Part shown: piece by piece, positions 9,428-18,433 of the stretch
Layout of the letters: every line of letters starts with the position of its first letter
Position numbering within the stretch: the stretch's first letter is position 1
From: Candidatus Limnocylindrales bacterium
GTDB lineage: Bacteria; Desulfobacterota; Binatia; UBA1149; CAITLU01
Direction of reading: 5' to 3'
Assembly: GCA_035626395.1 (NCBI GenBank)
Contig: DASPNR010000007.1
Span: 1-64,000, forward strand
Length of the DNA: 64,000 nucleotides
Notes under the pieces: generated by a model
What the model was told of the DNA's origin: nothing
Seen by the model: the letters and a program-made list of their open reading frames with translations, nothing else
Database searches by the model: none
Position numbers and translations under genes: made by a program

Positions 9428-10552
9428 ATGAAGGGCGTTGTTACAGTCCGCGCCGTGATCGAGCGCGTCCGCGACTTCATCGAGGGCTGCATCGGCGGCC
9501 AGGACCGGCCAGGGCGGTTCGAGGAGCTGGCGCTCGAGGTGTTCGCGCACCAGTTCGAGCGCGTTCCGCTGTACCGGCGCGTCTGCGAGGGCCGGCGCCT
9601 GCGGCCGGGGAAGGTCTCGCACTGGATGGAAGTGCCGGCCATTCCGGCCGATGCCTTCAAGGACGAGCTGGCGCCGGAGGACGACGCCGTACGGATCTTC
9701 CTGAGCAGCGGGACCACGCAGGGCGCCGAGCGCCGCAGCCGTCACGCCGTCGGCGCCGCCAGTCTGGAGCTCTACCGTCGCTCGTCCATGGCTCACTTCT
9801 CGGCGATGGTGATGCCGGACCGGCCGGGCGAAATGGACGTGCTCATCCTCGGTCCGACCGTCCTCACACATCCGCAGTCCTCGCTCGGCCACATGTTCGA
9901 ATGGGCGGCGGGGGAGCATGGGGGTGCGGAGGCGCCGATGATGGCGCTGCGTGGCGACGGTCATCTCGACGTCGAAGGGGCCGTGCAGTGGCTCGAGCGT
10001 GCGGCCGCCGGCACACGCCCGGTGCTGATCCTCGCGCTGACGTCGGCCATCACGGCCGTGTTCGAAGCGCTGCGCGCGCGGCGCCTCGAGCTGCGTCTTC
10101 CGGCCGACAGTCGCCTGGTGGACACCGGCGGGCGCAAGGGCGGCCGCGCGCTGTCGCGCAACGGCATCCTCAAGGCGGCGTGGCGCTTTCTGCACATTCC
10201 GGCCTACCTCTGCACGAGCGAGTACGGCATGACGGAGCTGCTTTCGCAGCTCTATGACGATGCGCTGCGCAGCCGCTGGTCGGGACTGCTGACGCCGCGA
10301 GCGAAAATGGCGCCTGCGTGGTGCCGGGCCCAGGTCGTGGATCCGGCAACGCTGCTGCCGGTGGCGCCCGGCGAGCGGGGGCTGCTTCGGTACTTCGACC
10401 TCGCCAACGTCGAGAGCGTCTCGGCCATCCAGACGCTGGACGTCGGATTCGAGGTCGGCAACGGGATCGAGGTGGCGGGCCGTGCGAGCGCGGCCGAGAG
10501 TCGTGGCTGCAGCGCGCTGGTATCGGTGCTACAGGCGGGATCGACGACGTGA
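9428..10552 (+). CDS. LuxE-family acyl-protein synthetase/acyl-activating enzyme
   Basis: A 374-residue protein with the ANL-type nucleotide-binding signature LSSGTTQG near residue 100. Further on are DTGGRKGG and SEYGMTELLSQ, the arrangement of LuxE acyl-protein synthetases. Characterised LuxE activates a fatty acid as acyl-AMP and carries the acyl group on a Cys before handing it to the LuxC reductase. The start is set at ATG 9428; a GTG at 9455 is possible. The last codons overlap the GTG of the next gene (GTGA), so the two are translationally coupled. No luciferase genes are nearby, so the aldehyde product probably serves lipid or wax metabolism or another pathway. Confidence 0.82.
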   Translation: MKGVVTVRAVIERVRDFIEGCIGGQDRPGRFEELALEVFAHQFERVPLYRRVCEGRRLRPGKVSHWMEVPAIPADAFKDELAPEDDAVRIFLSSGTTQGAERRSRHAVGAASLELYRRSSMAHFSAMVMPDRPGEMDVLILGPTVLTHPQSSLGHMFEWAAGEHGGAEAPMMALRGDGHLDVEGAVQWLERAAAGTRPVLILALTSAITAVFEALRARRLELRLPADSRLVDTGGRKGGRALSRNGILKAAWRFLHIPAYLCTSEYGMTELLSQLYDDALRSRWSGLLTPRAKMAPAWCRAQVVDPATLLPVAPGERGLLRYFDLANVESVSAIQTLDVGFEVGNGIEVAGRASAAESRGCSALVSVLQAGSTT

Positions 10553-11931
10553 AGAGCACTCCCCACATCTCCTTGCCGCAGCCGTCGCCGACGACGATCG
10601 GCGGCATCTCGCGCAGCGGCCCCGTAAGCGTTCCCGTCTCCACCGCCGCCGCCATGGAACAGGCCATTCGCGAGGCCAGCCGCGCCAGGGCGCACGTCAT
10701 CGAGACGATGACGACCGCCGAAATCATCGAGATCCTCGCCGCAGCGGCCAACGCGTGGCGCCAGCCGCACTACGGGCCGCGCGCGCGGCTGCTGTCGCTG
10801 CTGGCGCGCGACCTGCGCATGCCGCTGGCACTGCTGGACAAGGGCCTGGAGGCGATCTTCGGTGCCGTCAGCGAGCGCGAGCTGCGCCGCATGGTGGAGA
10901 ACGAGAGCGAGAACCCGCTCGCGCTGGATGAGCCGGTCGAGTGCGGCCGCGTGGCGCGGCTGCTCGGTCCGCGCATCGTCTTTCACTCGCTGGCGGGAAA
11001 TGTCCCCGGGCTCTCGATTCCGCCCATCGTCTCGGCGCTGCTGGCGCGATCGATCTGCATCGTGCGCGACAGCGACCGCCAGCCGCACCTGACCGCCGCG
11101 TTCCTGTCGACGCTGGCCGACTTCTCGCGCGACCTGGCAGCCATGGTCATCCCTGCGTCCTGGCGCGCCGGCGACATGGGGATGGAGAAGCTCATCTTCG
11201 AGCAGGCCCAGCGCGTGGAGCTGACCGGCTCCGACAGCACCATCGCCTCGATGGTCTCGCGCCATCCGCGCCGGCCCATCGTCACGCGCGGCTCGCGCGT
11301 CAGCGTCGGCGTGGTGCCGCGCCAGTCGGACACGGACCAGTGGAAGGACGGCTTCGCCACCGACATCGTCATGTACGAAGGCATGGGCTGCCTGACGCCG
11401 CACGTGATCTTCGTCGAGGGAGACGAGAAGCGCGGCAAGCGCCTGGCGCGCCTGCTCGGCATCGCGCTGTCGCGCTACGAGGCGCTGTACCCGCGCATCC
11501 CGCGCGAGATGGCGCTGGAAGCGCGCCGACGCAGCTTCCTCGACGCCGCCGAGATGATGGCCGCGCGCGACCGTGACGACATCCTGCAGAGAGGCCGCGG
11601 CGACGCCTTCGTCGTACACTACCATCGCGATGCACCGGTCGTGATCGGGCCGGGACTGCGCTGCATCGTCGTCGCCACGGTCGAGGACCGCGCCGATCTC
11701 TACGATCGCCTGCGCCGCAGCCATGCCCCGCTGGCCGCCGTGGGGCTGGGCCTGGAAACGGATCACCCCGCCTACCCCGACCTCGCTCACAGCCTGGAGA
11801 GCCTCGGCGCCACGCTGATCTGTGCGCCCGGCCAGATGCAGGCACCGCCCATCGCCTGGGCGCAGGACGGACACCGCCGCCTGGCGGACCTGCTCGAATG
11901 GCGCACCGTCGAAGACGGCCTCGGGTCTTGA
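10549..11931 (+). CDS. LuxC-family acyl-CoA reductase (fatty aldehyde-forming)
   Basis: A 460-residue aldehyde-dehydrogenase-like protein of the LuxC type. It has the early HSLAGNVPG motif, a central ELTGSDSTI segment, the putative nucleophilic cysteine in EGMGCLTPH, and a typical length for LuxC. It is expected to reduce an acyl thioester or acyl-enzyme to the fatty aldehyde with NADPH. It starts at GTG 10549, overlapping the LuxE stop by four bases. About 160 nt follow before the next gene, with no clear terminator. The family assignment is firm; the physiological substrate is not known. Confidence 0.85.
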   Translation: MKSTPHISLPQPSPTTIGGISRSGPVSVPVSTAAAMEQAIREASRARAHVIETMTTAEIIEILAAAANAWRQPHYGPRARLLSLLARDLRMPLALLDKGLEAIFGAVSERELRRMVENESENPLALDEPVECGRVARLLGPRIVFHSLAGNVPGLSIPPIVSALLARSICIVRDSDRQPHLTAAFLSTLADFSRDLAAMVIPASWRAGDMGMEKLIFEQAQRVELTGSDSTIASMVSRHPRRPIVTRGSRVSVGVVPRQSDTDQWKDGFATDIVMYEGMGCLTPHVIFVEGDEKRGKRLARLLGIALSRYEALYPRIPREMALEARRRSFLDAAEMMAARDRDDILQRGRGDAFVVHYHRDAPVVIGPGLRCIVVATVEDRADLYDRLRRSHAPLAAVGLGLETDHPAYPDLAHSLESLGATLICAPGQMQAPPIAWAQDGHRRLADLLEWRTVEDGLGS

Positions 11932-12091
11932 ATCTGCCGTTTTTCGGCTGACTGCGGACACACCAGCGGCGTCTCGCCGGTCGCGCGATGTGCTGGCGGT
12001 CGTACCAGGGTTGACGCGACTCCCGAAGAGACCGCGGTTACAGTTCAAAACGTCCCTTCCTACGACCCGCGCCAACCCATAAGGTCCGGCC

Positions 12092-14473
12092 GTGTCGGTT
12101 CACCGTCTCGGCGCTGCCGTACTGCTGGCTCTTCTGGCTCACGACCCGTCGCCCGCCGCCGCCGCACCCGTCTTTGCCGACTCGGCCGACGACGTCTGCT
12201 CGCCGACGGCAGATCCGTGCGTCGTCAGCGAGCCGGTCGACGTCGTCATCAACAGCACGCTCGACTTCGGCCTGCGCGACGTCGTGCTCGAATCGCAGGG
12301 ACGCTTCGAAACCGAGGGACCAGGGCGCATCACCGTCCGTTGCGGCAGTCTGACCGCCAACGTCGCGGGGAACGCGTTCGTGCTCAGGCCATCGCCGGGC
12401 AAGCTGGCGTATTCGCCCGATCTGGTTCTGGAGGCGCGCAAGCAGTGCAACGCCGGCAGCCGACCGTGTCTGGACACGGACGATTGCCAGCTCGGCGCCT
12501 GCTCCGCGCGCCGCTGCACACAGAAATCCACGCTGCTTTGCCAGGCCGACACCGACTGCGAGCTCGGTACCTGCATTGCGCCAGGCCAGCCGAACGCGCG
12601 CCGGTGCAGCGGCAGGACCTCCGTCCGATGCGACACCAATGCCGACTGCGGCGGCGGCTCATGCCCCGAGCAGCTGACTTGTCAGGGTTCTGCGGCTGCG
12701 CCGGTCGCCTGCGCAACGAATGCCGACTGCCACTTCGGCTCGTGCGCGAACGGCTCGGGAACCATCGACATCGCCGGCGGCATTCACGGATGGGGCACCG
12801 ATGGCACCAATTTGTTGTTCGATGCCGCCGGCGACATTCGGCTGCGCGGAGCGGTGCAGATCGCCGTCGACCCTGCGACGGGCAATGGCGGTCTCGTCAG
12901 GCTGACGGCTCCGCTCGGCAGCGTATCCATTCTCGCTCCGCTGCATGCCGAAGGATACTACGGTGGCCTGCTGAACGTGAAGGCGGGGATCGATGCCGAG
13001 CTTTCGGGGCCGATCGTGCTCAACGGCGATGACGAAGGCGGCTCCGTCGAGATCGCGAGCGGCCGCGACATCGTCGTCGGCGACGACATCATCGCCAACG
13101 GAGCCATCAATGGAGCCAGTGGCGGCTTGATGACGCTGGCAGCAGGGCGGGACGTGCGCGTGACCGGAGGCGGCGACAGCAATCGCACGTTGATTTCGGT
13201 CGACGGCGCCGATCCCGACGATGGTTCCTCCGACGGCGAGGCCGGCGAGGTCGAGATCGTGGCTGGGCACGAGATCGCGCTCGAGACGTTCGGTCGCATC
13301 ACCGGCCACGGCGGCCAGCCTGGCGGCGGAGGCGGATACGTGACGCTGGAAGCGACCGACAGCATCGTCGTTGCCGGCTCGATCATCGTCAGCTCCAACG
13401 GCATGCTCGGCTATCCGGGCAAGATCTTCCTGGAAAGCGAGGGCGACATCACGGTCACGCAGACCGGCGTTCTCAATTCCTCCAGCACGCTGCACGCGCC
13501 TGCCGGCGAGATCGGTGTAACGGCCGCCGGCACCGCCTCCATCGACGGCTCCCTCCTCAACGGCGGCGCCCAAGGCGTCGACATCAATGTTTCCGCGTGT
13601 AGCGTCATCGTGGGTCCAGACGGCAGGCTGCTGCACAAGGCGGAGCAGGGCGACAACAACATACGCGCCGGGACGTCTCTGGTCGTCCACGCCGGGGGAT
13701 CCATCAAGAGCGGGCACGGGAGCAACACGCTGAGAATGGGGCCGCATGCGAGCCCGCCGACCATCGAGGGCCTGGTGAACCCCGCGTTCGTCGAAGGCGT
13801 CTTTGCCGCACCCGTCTGCCCACTGCTGTGCGGCGACGCATCCGAGCCCTGCGACGACGGCGTCGACTGCACCTTCGAAAGCTGCGACGGCGACGTCTGT
13901 GTCAGCACGCCCGACGATCAGGTGTGCGACGACGGTGTGTTCTGCAACGGTGAGGAGCACTGCAGCCTGCAGGGGTGTCAGAGCGGCCAGCTGCCCGATT
14001 GCTCGCATAGGAACACCGACTGCCAGACCGGCGCCTGCAGCCAGGAGCAGGACCATTGCATCGCTGTGGCCGTAGACGACCTCACGCCCTGCGACGACGG
14101 CGACGCATGCACGCTGTCCGACCACTGCCTCGGCGGCACCTGCGCCGGCTCACCGGACGATGACTGCTTCGGCTGCGGAAACGCCGTGGTCGACGAGGGC
14201 GAAGACTGCGATGACGGCGACGACGCCTTCGCAAGCGGTGACGCCTGCGCGGCCGACTGCCACGCCGTGCCGTGCGGCTTTCCCTTCGGTGCAGGCCAGA
14301 CATCGCCGACGGCCGCAGCGGCCCTGTACGTCCTCAAGGCCGCGCTCGGCCTGGTGCCTTGCGCGCTGAGCGTGTGCGACACCAACGGCAGCGGCAGCCT
14401 CAGCGCTGCCGATGCGCTCGTGCTGCTGTGGTATGTGGTGGGTCGCGACGTGGCGCTGCAGTGCCCGGTGTGA
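12092..14473 (+). CDS. Secreted beta-helix/cysteine-rich protein with C-terminal dockerin-like module
   Basis: A 793-residue protein starting at GTG 12092, with a signal peptide of about 25 residues (ends SPAAAA). Residues about 120-225 contain C-x-TNADC-x3-C type cysteine repeats. About 225-590 is a repetitive G, I, V-rich stretch (ILAPLHAEGYYGG, DIIANGAINGASGG) like right-handed beta-helix adhesins. About 595-735 has further EPCDDG / CDDGDACT cysteine repeats. The last 50 residues form a dockerin-like module in which only the second Ca-loop (DTNGSGSLSAAD) is intact, while the first is degenerate. It is likely extracellular and structural, with no recognisable enzyme domain. The aminotransferase gene begins 25 nt after its stop. 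Confidence 0.8.
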   Translation: MSVHRLGAAVLLALLAHDPSPAAAAPVFADSADDVCSPTADPCVVSEPVDVVINSTLDFGLRDVVLESQGRFETEGPGRITVRCGSLTANVAGNAFVLRPSPGKLAYSPDLVLEARKQCNAGSRPCLDTDDCQLGACSARRCTQKSTLLCQADTDCELGTCIAPGQPNARRCSGRTSVRCDTNADCGGGSCPEQLTCQGSAAAPVACATNADCHFGSCANGSGTIDIAGGIHGWGTDGTNLLFDAAGDIRLRGAVQIAVDPATGNGGLVRLTAPLGSVSILAPLHAEGYYGGLLNVKAGIDAELSGPIVLNGDDEGGSVEIASGRDIVVGDDIIANGAINGASGGLMTLAAGRDVRVTGGGDSNRTLISVDGADPDDGSSDGEAGEVEIVAGHEIALETFGRITGHGGQPGGGGGYVTLEATDSIVVAGSIIVSSNGMLGYPGKIFLESEGDITVTQTGVLNSSSTLHAPAGEIGVTAAGTASIDGSLLNGGAQGVDINVSACSVIVGPDGRLLHKAEQGDNNIRAGTSLVVHAGGSIKSGHGSNTLRMGPHASPPTIEGLVNPAFVEGVFAAPVCPLLCGDASEPCDDGVDCTFESCDGDVCVSTPDDQVCDDGVFCNGEEHCSLQGCQSGQLPDCSHRNTDCQTGACSQEQDHCIAVAVDDLTPCDDGDACTLSDHCLGGTCAGSPDDDCFGCGNAVVDEGEDCDDGDDAFASGDACAADCHAVPCGFPFGAGQTSPTAAAALYVLKAALGLVPCALSVCDTNGSGSLSAADALVLLWYVVGRDVALQCPV

Positions 14474-14498
14474 ACTTGCGCTCCTGCACCGATACACC

Positions 14499-15791
14499 GT
14501 GTCCGTGACCGGACGCCGAACTCCCCTGACCGCCGGCGAGCAGTTCGCCGCCTTCCTTCGCCACGTCGCCCAGACCTCGGATTCGCCGCTCGGGCTGGTC
14601 ATCGAGCGCGCCGATGGCTGCACGTTGCACGCTGCCGGCGGTCGCGAGTTCCTCGACCTGCTGGCGGGCATCGGCGTGGCCGCACTCGGCCACGGCAATC
14701 GGCGCGTACTCGACGCCATCGCCGAGCAGGCGGCGAAACATCTCCACATCATGGTCTACGGCGAGATGGTGCAGGAGACACAGGCCGCGCTGGCAAGACG
14801 CCTGGCGGGCCTGCTGCCGCGCTCGCTCGACAGCGTCTACTTCACCAGCTCGGGCACGGAGGCCATCGAAGGCGCGCTCAAGCTCGCGCGCAAGGCCACC
14901 GGGCGCACGCGACTGCTGTCCTTTCATGGCGGCTTTCATGGCGACACGTTCGGCTCGCTGACGATGGGCGGCAACGCGCTCTACAAGACTCCGTTCGAGC
15001 CGCTGCTCGGCGACTGCGCGCAGATCGACTTCAACGACGTGCAGGCTTTGCAATGGATCGACGAGCGCATCGCCGCCGTGCTGGTCGAGCCCGTGCAGGC
15101 CGAGGCCGGCGTGGTGCTGCCGGCGCCGGGTTACCTGGCGGCGATGCGCGCGCGCTGCAGCGAAGTCGGCGCGATGCTGATCTTCGACGAGGTCATCACC
15201 GGCATGGGGCGCACGGGACGCATGTTCGCGTTCGAGCACGACGGCACGGCCGCGGTACCCGACATCCTCGTGCTGGCCAAGGCTCTGGGCGGCGGCATGC
15301 CGCTCGGCGCCTTCATTTCGTCGCGACAGCGCATGTCGTCGCTGGCGCACGATCCGCCGCTGTCGCACGTCACGACTTTCGGCGGCCATCCGGTCAGCTG
15401 TGCCGCGGCGCTGGCTGCGCTCGAGGTGATGATCGAGGAAGACCTGCCCGCGCGCGCCGGCCGCCTGGGCACCTGGTTCGGCGAGCGGCTGCGCGCGCGG
15501 CTGCGACCGCCGCATGTCGTGGAGGTGCGGCAGGCGGGCCTGCTTCTGGGAATCGAGATGGCGAGCGCCGACATCGCCGCCGAGTTCACGCGGCAGTGCC
15601 GCAGCGAAGGACTGCTGCTGGGCTGGACGCTGCATGATGACCGCGTCGTGCGGCTGGCGCCGCCGCTGGTGATCAGCGAGGCCGAGCTCGACGATGCCTC
15701 CCTGCGGATGGAGCGGGCGCTGGCGCGCGTAGCCGCCGAAGAAGGCGCCGCCGACCGCGTAACCAATGGTTCGGGCGACAAGGCCCGCTAG
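14499..15791 (+). CDS. Class III pyridoxal-phosphate aminotransferase
   Basis: A 430-residue fold-type I enzyme. It has the substrate and PLP motifs YFTSSGTEAIEGALKLAR and HGGFHGDTFGS, the Asp that binds the PLP ring nitrogen in LIFDEVITGMGRTG, and the Schiff-base lysine in LVLAKALGGGMPLGA. It belongs with acetylornithine/ornithine/putrescine-type omega-aminotransferases, but the substrate cannot be decided. The start is GTG 14499 (a second GTG lies at 14505); an upstream ATG at 14412 would overlap the preceding gene. It converges with prfB, with 107 nt of unremarkable sequence between. Confidence 0.85.
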   Translation: MSVTGRRTPLTAGEQFAAFLRHVAQTSDSPLGLVIERADGCTLHAAGGREFLDLLAGIGVAALGHGNRRVLDAIAEQAAKHLHIMVYGEMVQETQAALARRLAGLLPRSLDSVYFTSSGTEAIEGALKLARKATGRTRLLSFHGGFHGDTFGSLTMGGNALYKTPFEPLLGDCAQIDFNDVQALQWIDERIAAVLVEPVQAEAGVVLPAPGYLAAMRARCSEVGAMLIFDEVITGMGRTGRMFAFEHDGTAAVPDILVLAKALGGGMPLGAFISSRQRMSSLAHDPPLSHVTTFGGHPVSCAAALAALEVMIEEDLPARAGRLGTWFGERLRARLRPPHVVEVRQAGLLLGIEMASADIAAEFTRQCRSEGLLLGWTLHDDRVVRLAPPLVISEAELDDASLRMERALARVAAEEGAADRVTNGSGDKAR

Positions 15792-15898
15792 TGGAGCGGG
15801 CGCGGCCTGCGCGACCCACCGCGCACGTCGCGGCGAAAGCCCAGGCTGGCATCGCGATCAGGCCTCGGACAGCACGGCGGCGTGCACCCACCGCGCCG

Positions 15899-17021
15899 CT
15901 ACGCCGACGGCGCCGGCGGTGCCGAGTGCTGCAGCAGATACTCGGTGATGAACTGGTCGATGTCCCCGTCGAGCACGGCGTCGGTGTTGCCGACCTCCAC
16001 GCCGGTGCGAAGGTCCTTGACCAGGCGATAGGGCGCAAGAACGTACGAGCGGATCTGGCTGCCGAAGGCGACGTCGACCTTCTGCGTGCCGAGCTCGGCC
16101 AGCCTCTGCTCCTGCTTTTGCCGCTCCATCTCGTAGAGGCGCGCGCGCAGGATCTTCATCGCCAGCGCCTTGTTCTTGTGCTGGCTGCGCTCGTTCTGGC
16201 AACTGACGACGATGCCGGTGGGGATGTGCGTCAGGCGCACCGCCGAGTCGGTCTTGTTGACGTGCTGGCCACCGGCGCCGCCTGCGCGGAACGTGTCGAT
16301 GCGCAGGTCCTCGTCCTTGATGTCGACCTCGATCGTATCGTCCAGCTCCGGCCACACCATCACCGAGGCGAAGGAGGTGTGCCGGCGCCCGGCATTGTCG
16401 AACGGAGAGATTCGCACGAGACGGTGGATGCCCGCCTCGGCGCGCATGTAGCCGTAGGCGTACTCGCCTTCGATCTGAATGGTGGCGGACTTGATGCCGG
16501 CGCCTTCGCCGGGCTGCTCGTCGAGCAGCTTGGGCGTGAAGCCGCGCCGCTCGGCCCAGCGAAGGTACATCCGCAGCAGCATCTCGGCCCAGTCCTGCGA
16601 CTCGGTGCCGCCGGCGCCCGGGCGGATCTCGACGATGGCGTTGGTGATGTCGTACTCCCCGGCGAGCATCTGCTGCAGCTCGATCTCGCCGATCTGCTTC
16701 TCGCAGACCGGAAGCTGGCGCTCGAGCTCGGTCAGGGCATCGGCGTCGCCCTCATCGGCCATCTCCAGGTACAGGCCGACGTCACTGACGGAGGTTTCGA
16801 GTTTACGGAAATGCTCGATTTTCGAGCTCAGCGTCGAACGCTCGCGCAGGATGGCGCCGGCCTCGTCGCGATTGTTCCACAACGACGGATCCTGACTGCG
16901 CTGGTCGAGCTCTTGAAAACGCTTGTCGAGGGCGGCGACGTCAAAGCCGCCGCGCGAGCAGGGCCAGTCGTCCCTGCAGGGCGGTTACACGCTCCCGGAT
17001 CTCGGGCTCCACACGGGCCAT
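15899..17021 (-). CDS. prfB: Peptide chain release factor 2, expressed through a programmed +1 frameshift
   Basis: RF2 recognises UGA/UAA stop codons and triggers peptidyl-tRNA hydrolysis. The gene is in two frames. ATG 17021 opens a 26-codon leader (MARVEPEIRE...) that reaches CTT TGA C at 16946-16940. The +1 frame then runs DVAALDKRFQELDQRS to the stop at 15899, giving 373 residues in total. It carries the RF2 SPF stop-codon tripeptide (ISPFDNAG), the catalytic GGQ in GAGGQHVNKTDSAVR, and NERSQHKNK downstream. An ORF finder would truncate it at about 16882 (MWNNRDEAG) and lose the conserved N-terminus. The frameshift makes synthesis autoregulated by RF2 level, as known for the family. Confidence 0.93.
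16940..16946 (-). promoter_or_regulatory. prfB: prfB +1 programmed ribosomal frameshift site
   Basis: On the minus strand the heptamer CTTTGAC contains the in-frame UGA at codon 27 of the leader. Slippage of the Leu-tRNA from CUU to UUU restores the long frame, exactly as in the classical RF2 site. The upstream bases are GCGGCGG rather than a good AGGGGG Shine-Dalgarno stimulator, so stimulation may be weaker or differ from the E. coli case. Confidence 0.92.
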
Positions 17022-17153
17022 CGAGGGAACATGCCGAAAAACGGGCACGGGCACAATGCGGGCCGCCCGCCTTGCGCGTCGCGCGATGCGGGGTACCCAC
17101 CCTGGTTCACGTCGCGCACCAGAATGCGGCGACGTATTTCTCTTGCAGTTGCG

Positions 17154-18221
17154 TCATGACGGGCAATTGAGCGAGCCTTCGTCGAGCAGGCCGACGGCGA
17201 TGCGCAGCATGAAGAGCGCGTCGCTGGCCTGAACCGTGCCGTTGCCGTTGACGTCGCAGACGCTGAGTGCGCACGAAAGAGCTCCGACGGCCGCGCGCAG
17301 CACGAACAGTGCATCGGTGGCCGTGAAGTCCCCGTCGTCGTTCGGATCGCCGCAGTCGGCGCCGGCAAGCGTCGTCGTGGTGACGGGCGAATCGTCGCAG
17401 TCGACGCTGATGACGCTCGCCGTCGGCGCCGGGTCGATGTCGTTGCCGGACTTGTCCTTGGCGAAAAAGAGCTCGACGGTGAAATCCGCAGCGGTGGGAA
17501 GATCGTTCTCCGGCGCCGCGAAGTTGCAGGCGCCCAGCTCGATGAAGTCCTTGTTTCCGGCGCTCCCTCCGGATCCGGCTTTGCTGCGCGAACCGCGAGC
17601 CACCGTGGCAGCAGCAGTCACTTCGGCCTTCGCTTTCTTCGTCTTCCCCGGCTTCTCGGCCGCGCCCGCGGCCGAAGCTTCGCCCGCCGCAGCCTTGCCG
17701 CCGCCGGCCGCCGCCGTGGCTGCCGCCTCCTGCGCCGGCCCGAGGACCGTTGTGCTGGTGGTCGTGCTGGTGGACGTCGACGTGCTCGTGGACGTCGAGG
17801 TGGACGTGGAGCTGCTCGAGGTCGAACCGAAGATGCGGTCGTCGAAGAATGCGGAGACGAAGCGCTGCAGGTCCTCGAGGACGTCGAAGAAGGACGTGAA
17901 CCCGAAGTTGCCGGATGGGGTGCACTGCACGTTCTGCTCGGTGCCGACGAAGCGGCCATTCGCCTTCTCGTAGTGCAGCCCTACGTCCACGCTGCTGATT
18001 CGTCGCTGGCGCTGGACGCCGAAGAGCACGGTGCAGATCTTCTCGCCCGGCGGCAGCATCGTGCTGGTGACGGCGCCGCCCGCGCCGCCGCCCTCATGGC
18101 CGGCCGTGCGCGCGCGGTCGACCGTGGTGATGTGACGCTGCTCGGTCGAGGAAGACGGAGACTCGTTGGGAACTGCGACGATCGACAGGACGACGGTGGA
18201 AACGAATGCGGCGATTCGCAT
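17154..18221 (-). CDS. Secreted protein with split cohesin-like domain, Ser/Thr linker and dockerin-like C-terminus
   Basis: A 355-residue protein with a signal peptide at residues 1-17. Residues about 60-115 (ICTVLFGVQ, SSVDVGLHYE, NVQCTPSG) and about 222-276 (GACNFAAPEN, ADFTVELFFAKD) look like the two halves of one beta-sandwich. They are separated by an (ST)n tract (about 131-156) and an Ala/Lys-rich stretch. The end (about 286-354) has two Ca-loop-like units, DPNDDGDFTATD and DVNGNGTVQASD, each followed by an LR.AVG helix and paired cysteines, i.e. a complete dockerin-like tandem. The second half resembles the C-terminal end of the SGNH protein at 43508. It is extracellular; function otherwise unknown. 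Confidence 0.8.
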   Translation of the reverse strand: MRIAAFVSTVVLSIVAVPNESPSSSTEQRHITTVDRARTAGHEGGGAGGAVTSTMLPPGEKICTVLFGVQRQRRISSVDVGLHYEKANGRFVGTEQNVQCTPSGNFGFTSFFDVLEDLQRFVSAFFDDRIFGSTSSSSTSTSTSTSTSTSTSTTTSTTVLGPAQEAAATAAAGGGKAAAGEASAAGAAEKPGKTKKAKAEVTAAATVARGSRSKAGSGGSAGNKDFIELGACNFAAPENDLPTAADFTVELFFAKDKSGNDIDPAPTASVISVDCDDSPVTTTTLAGADCGDPNDDGDFTATDALFVLRAAVGALSCALSVCDVNGNGTVQASDALFMLRIAVGLLDEGSLNCPS

Positions 18222-18340
18222 GCGGAGGCCCCCTCCTACGATGATGGCCGAAAGCTAACGAGTGGCACGGCGGCAGACAAGGCTCGCTCGCTTGCGGCAA
18301 ACCGCAATCCGACTGCTGTTTCGGGAAAACGTCGGGCGCG

Positions 18341-18357
18341 GCCGGCGTTCGGCCGGC
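18341..18357 (-). terminator. Possible terminator hairpin after lnt
   Basis: GCCGGC-CGAAC-GCCGGC forms a six-pair GC stem with a five-base loop, 77 nt past the lnt stop on the minus strand. It is followed at about eight bases by TTTT. The T-run is short and displaced, so this is only a candidate end for the nine-gene housekeeping transcript. The rest of the 18222-18433 gap shows nothing else I can name. Confidence 0.3.
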
Positions 18358-18433
18358 GAAGGTGCCGACCGCATAGACCAGGCGGACTTCTCCCACGGGA
18401 TGCAGGGCAAGCCCGGGGTGTCGCCAGCTCCCG

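Noticed and set aside
10252..12075. A 607-codon minus-strand frame opposite luxE-luxC
   Set aside because: Arg/Ala/Asp-rich shadow with no motif; the plus strand has clear LuxE and LuxC signatures.
15899..16882. prfB annotated as a shorter gene starting at MWNNRDEAG
   Set aside because: The conserved RF2 N-terminus is encoded upstream and reached through CTT TGA C, so the short frame is only the post-frameshift part.
17760..17830. The TCGACGTGG-type tandem tract as a regulatory or recombination repeat
   Set aside because: It encodes the (Ser-Thr)n linker of the secreted protein and needs no other explanation.
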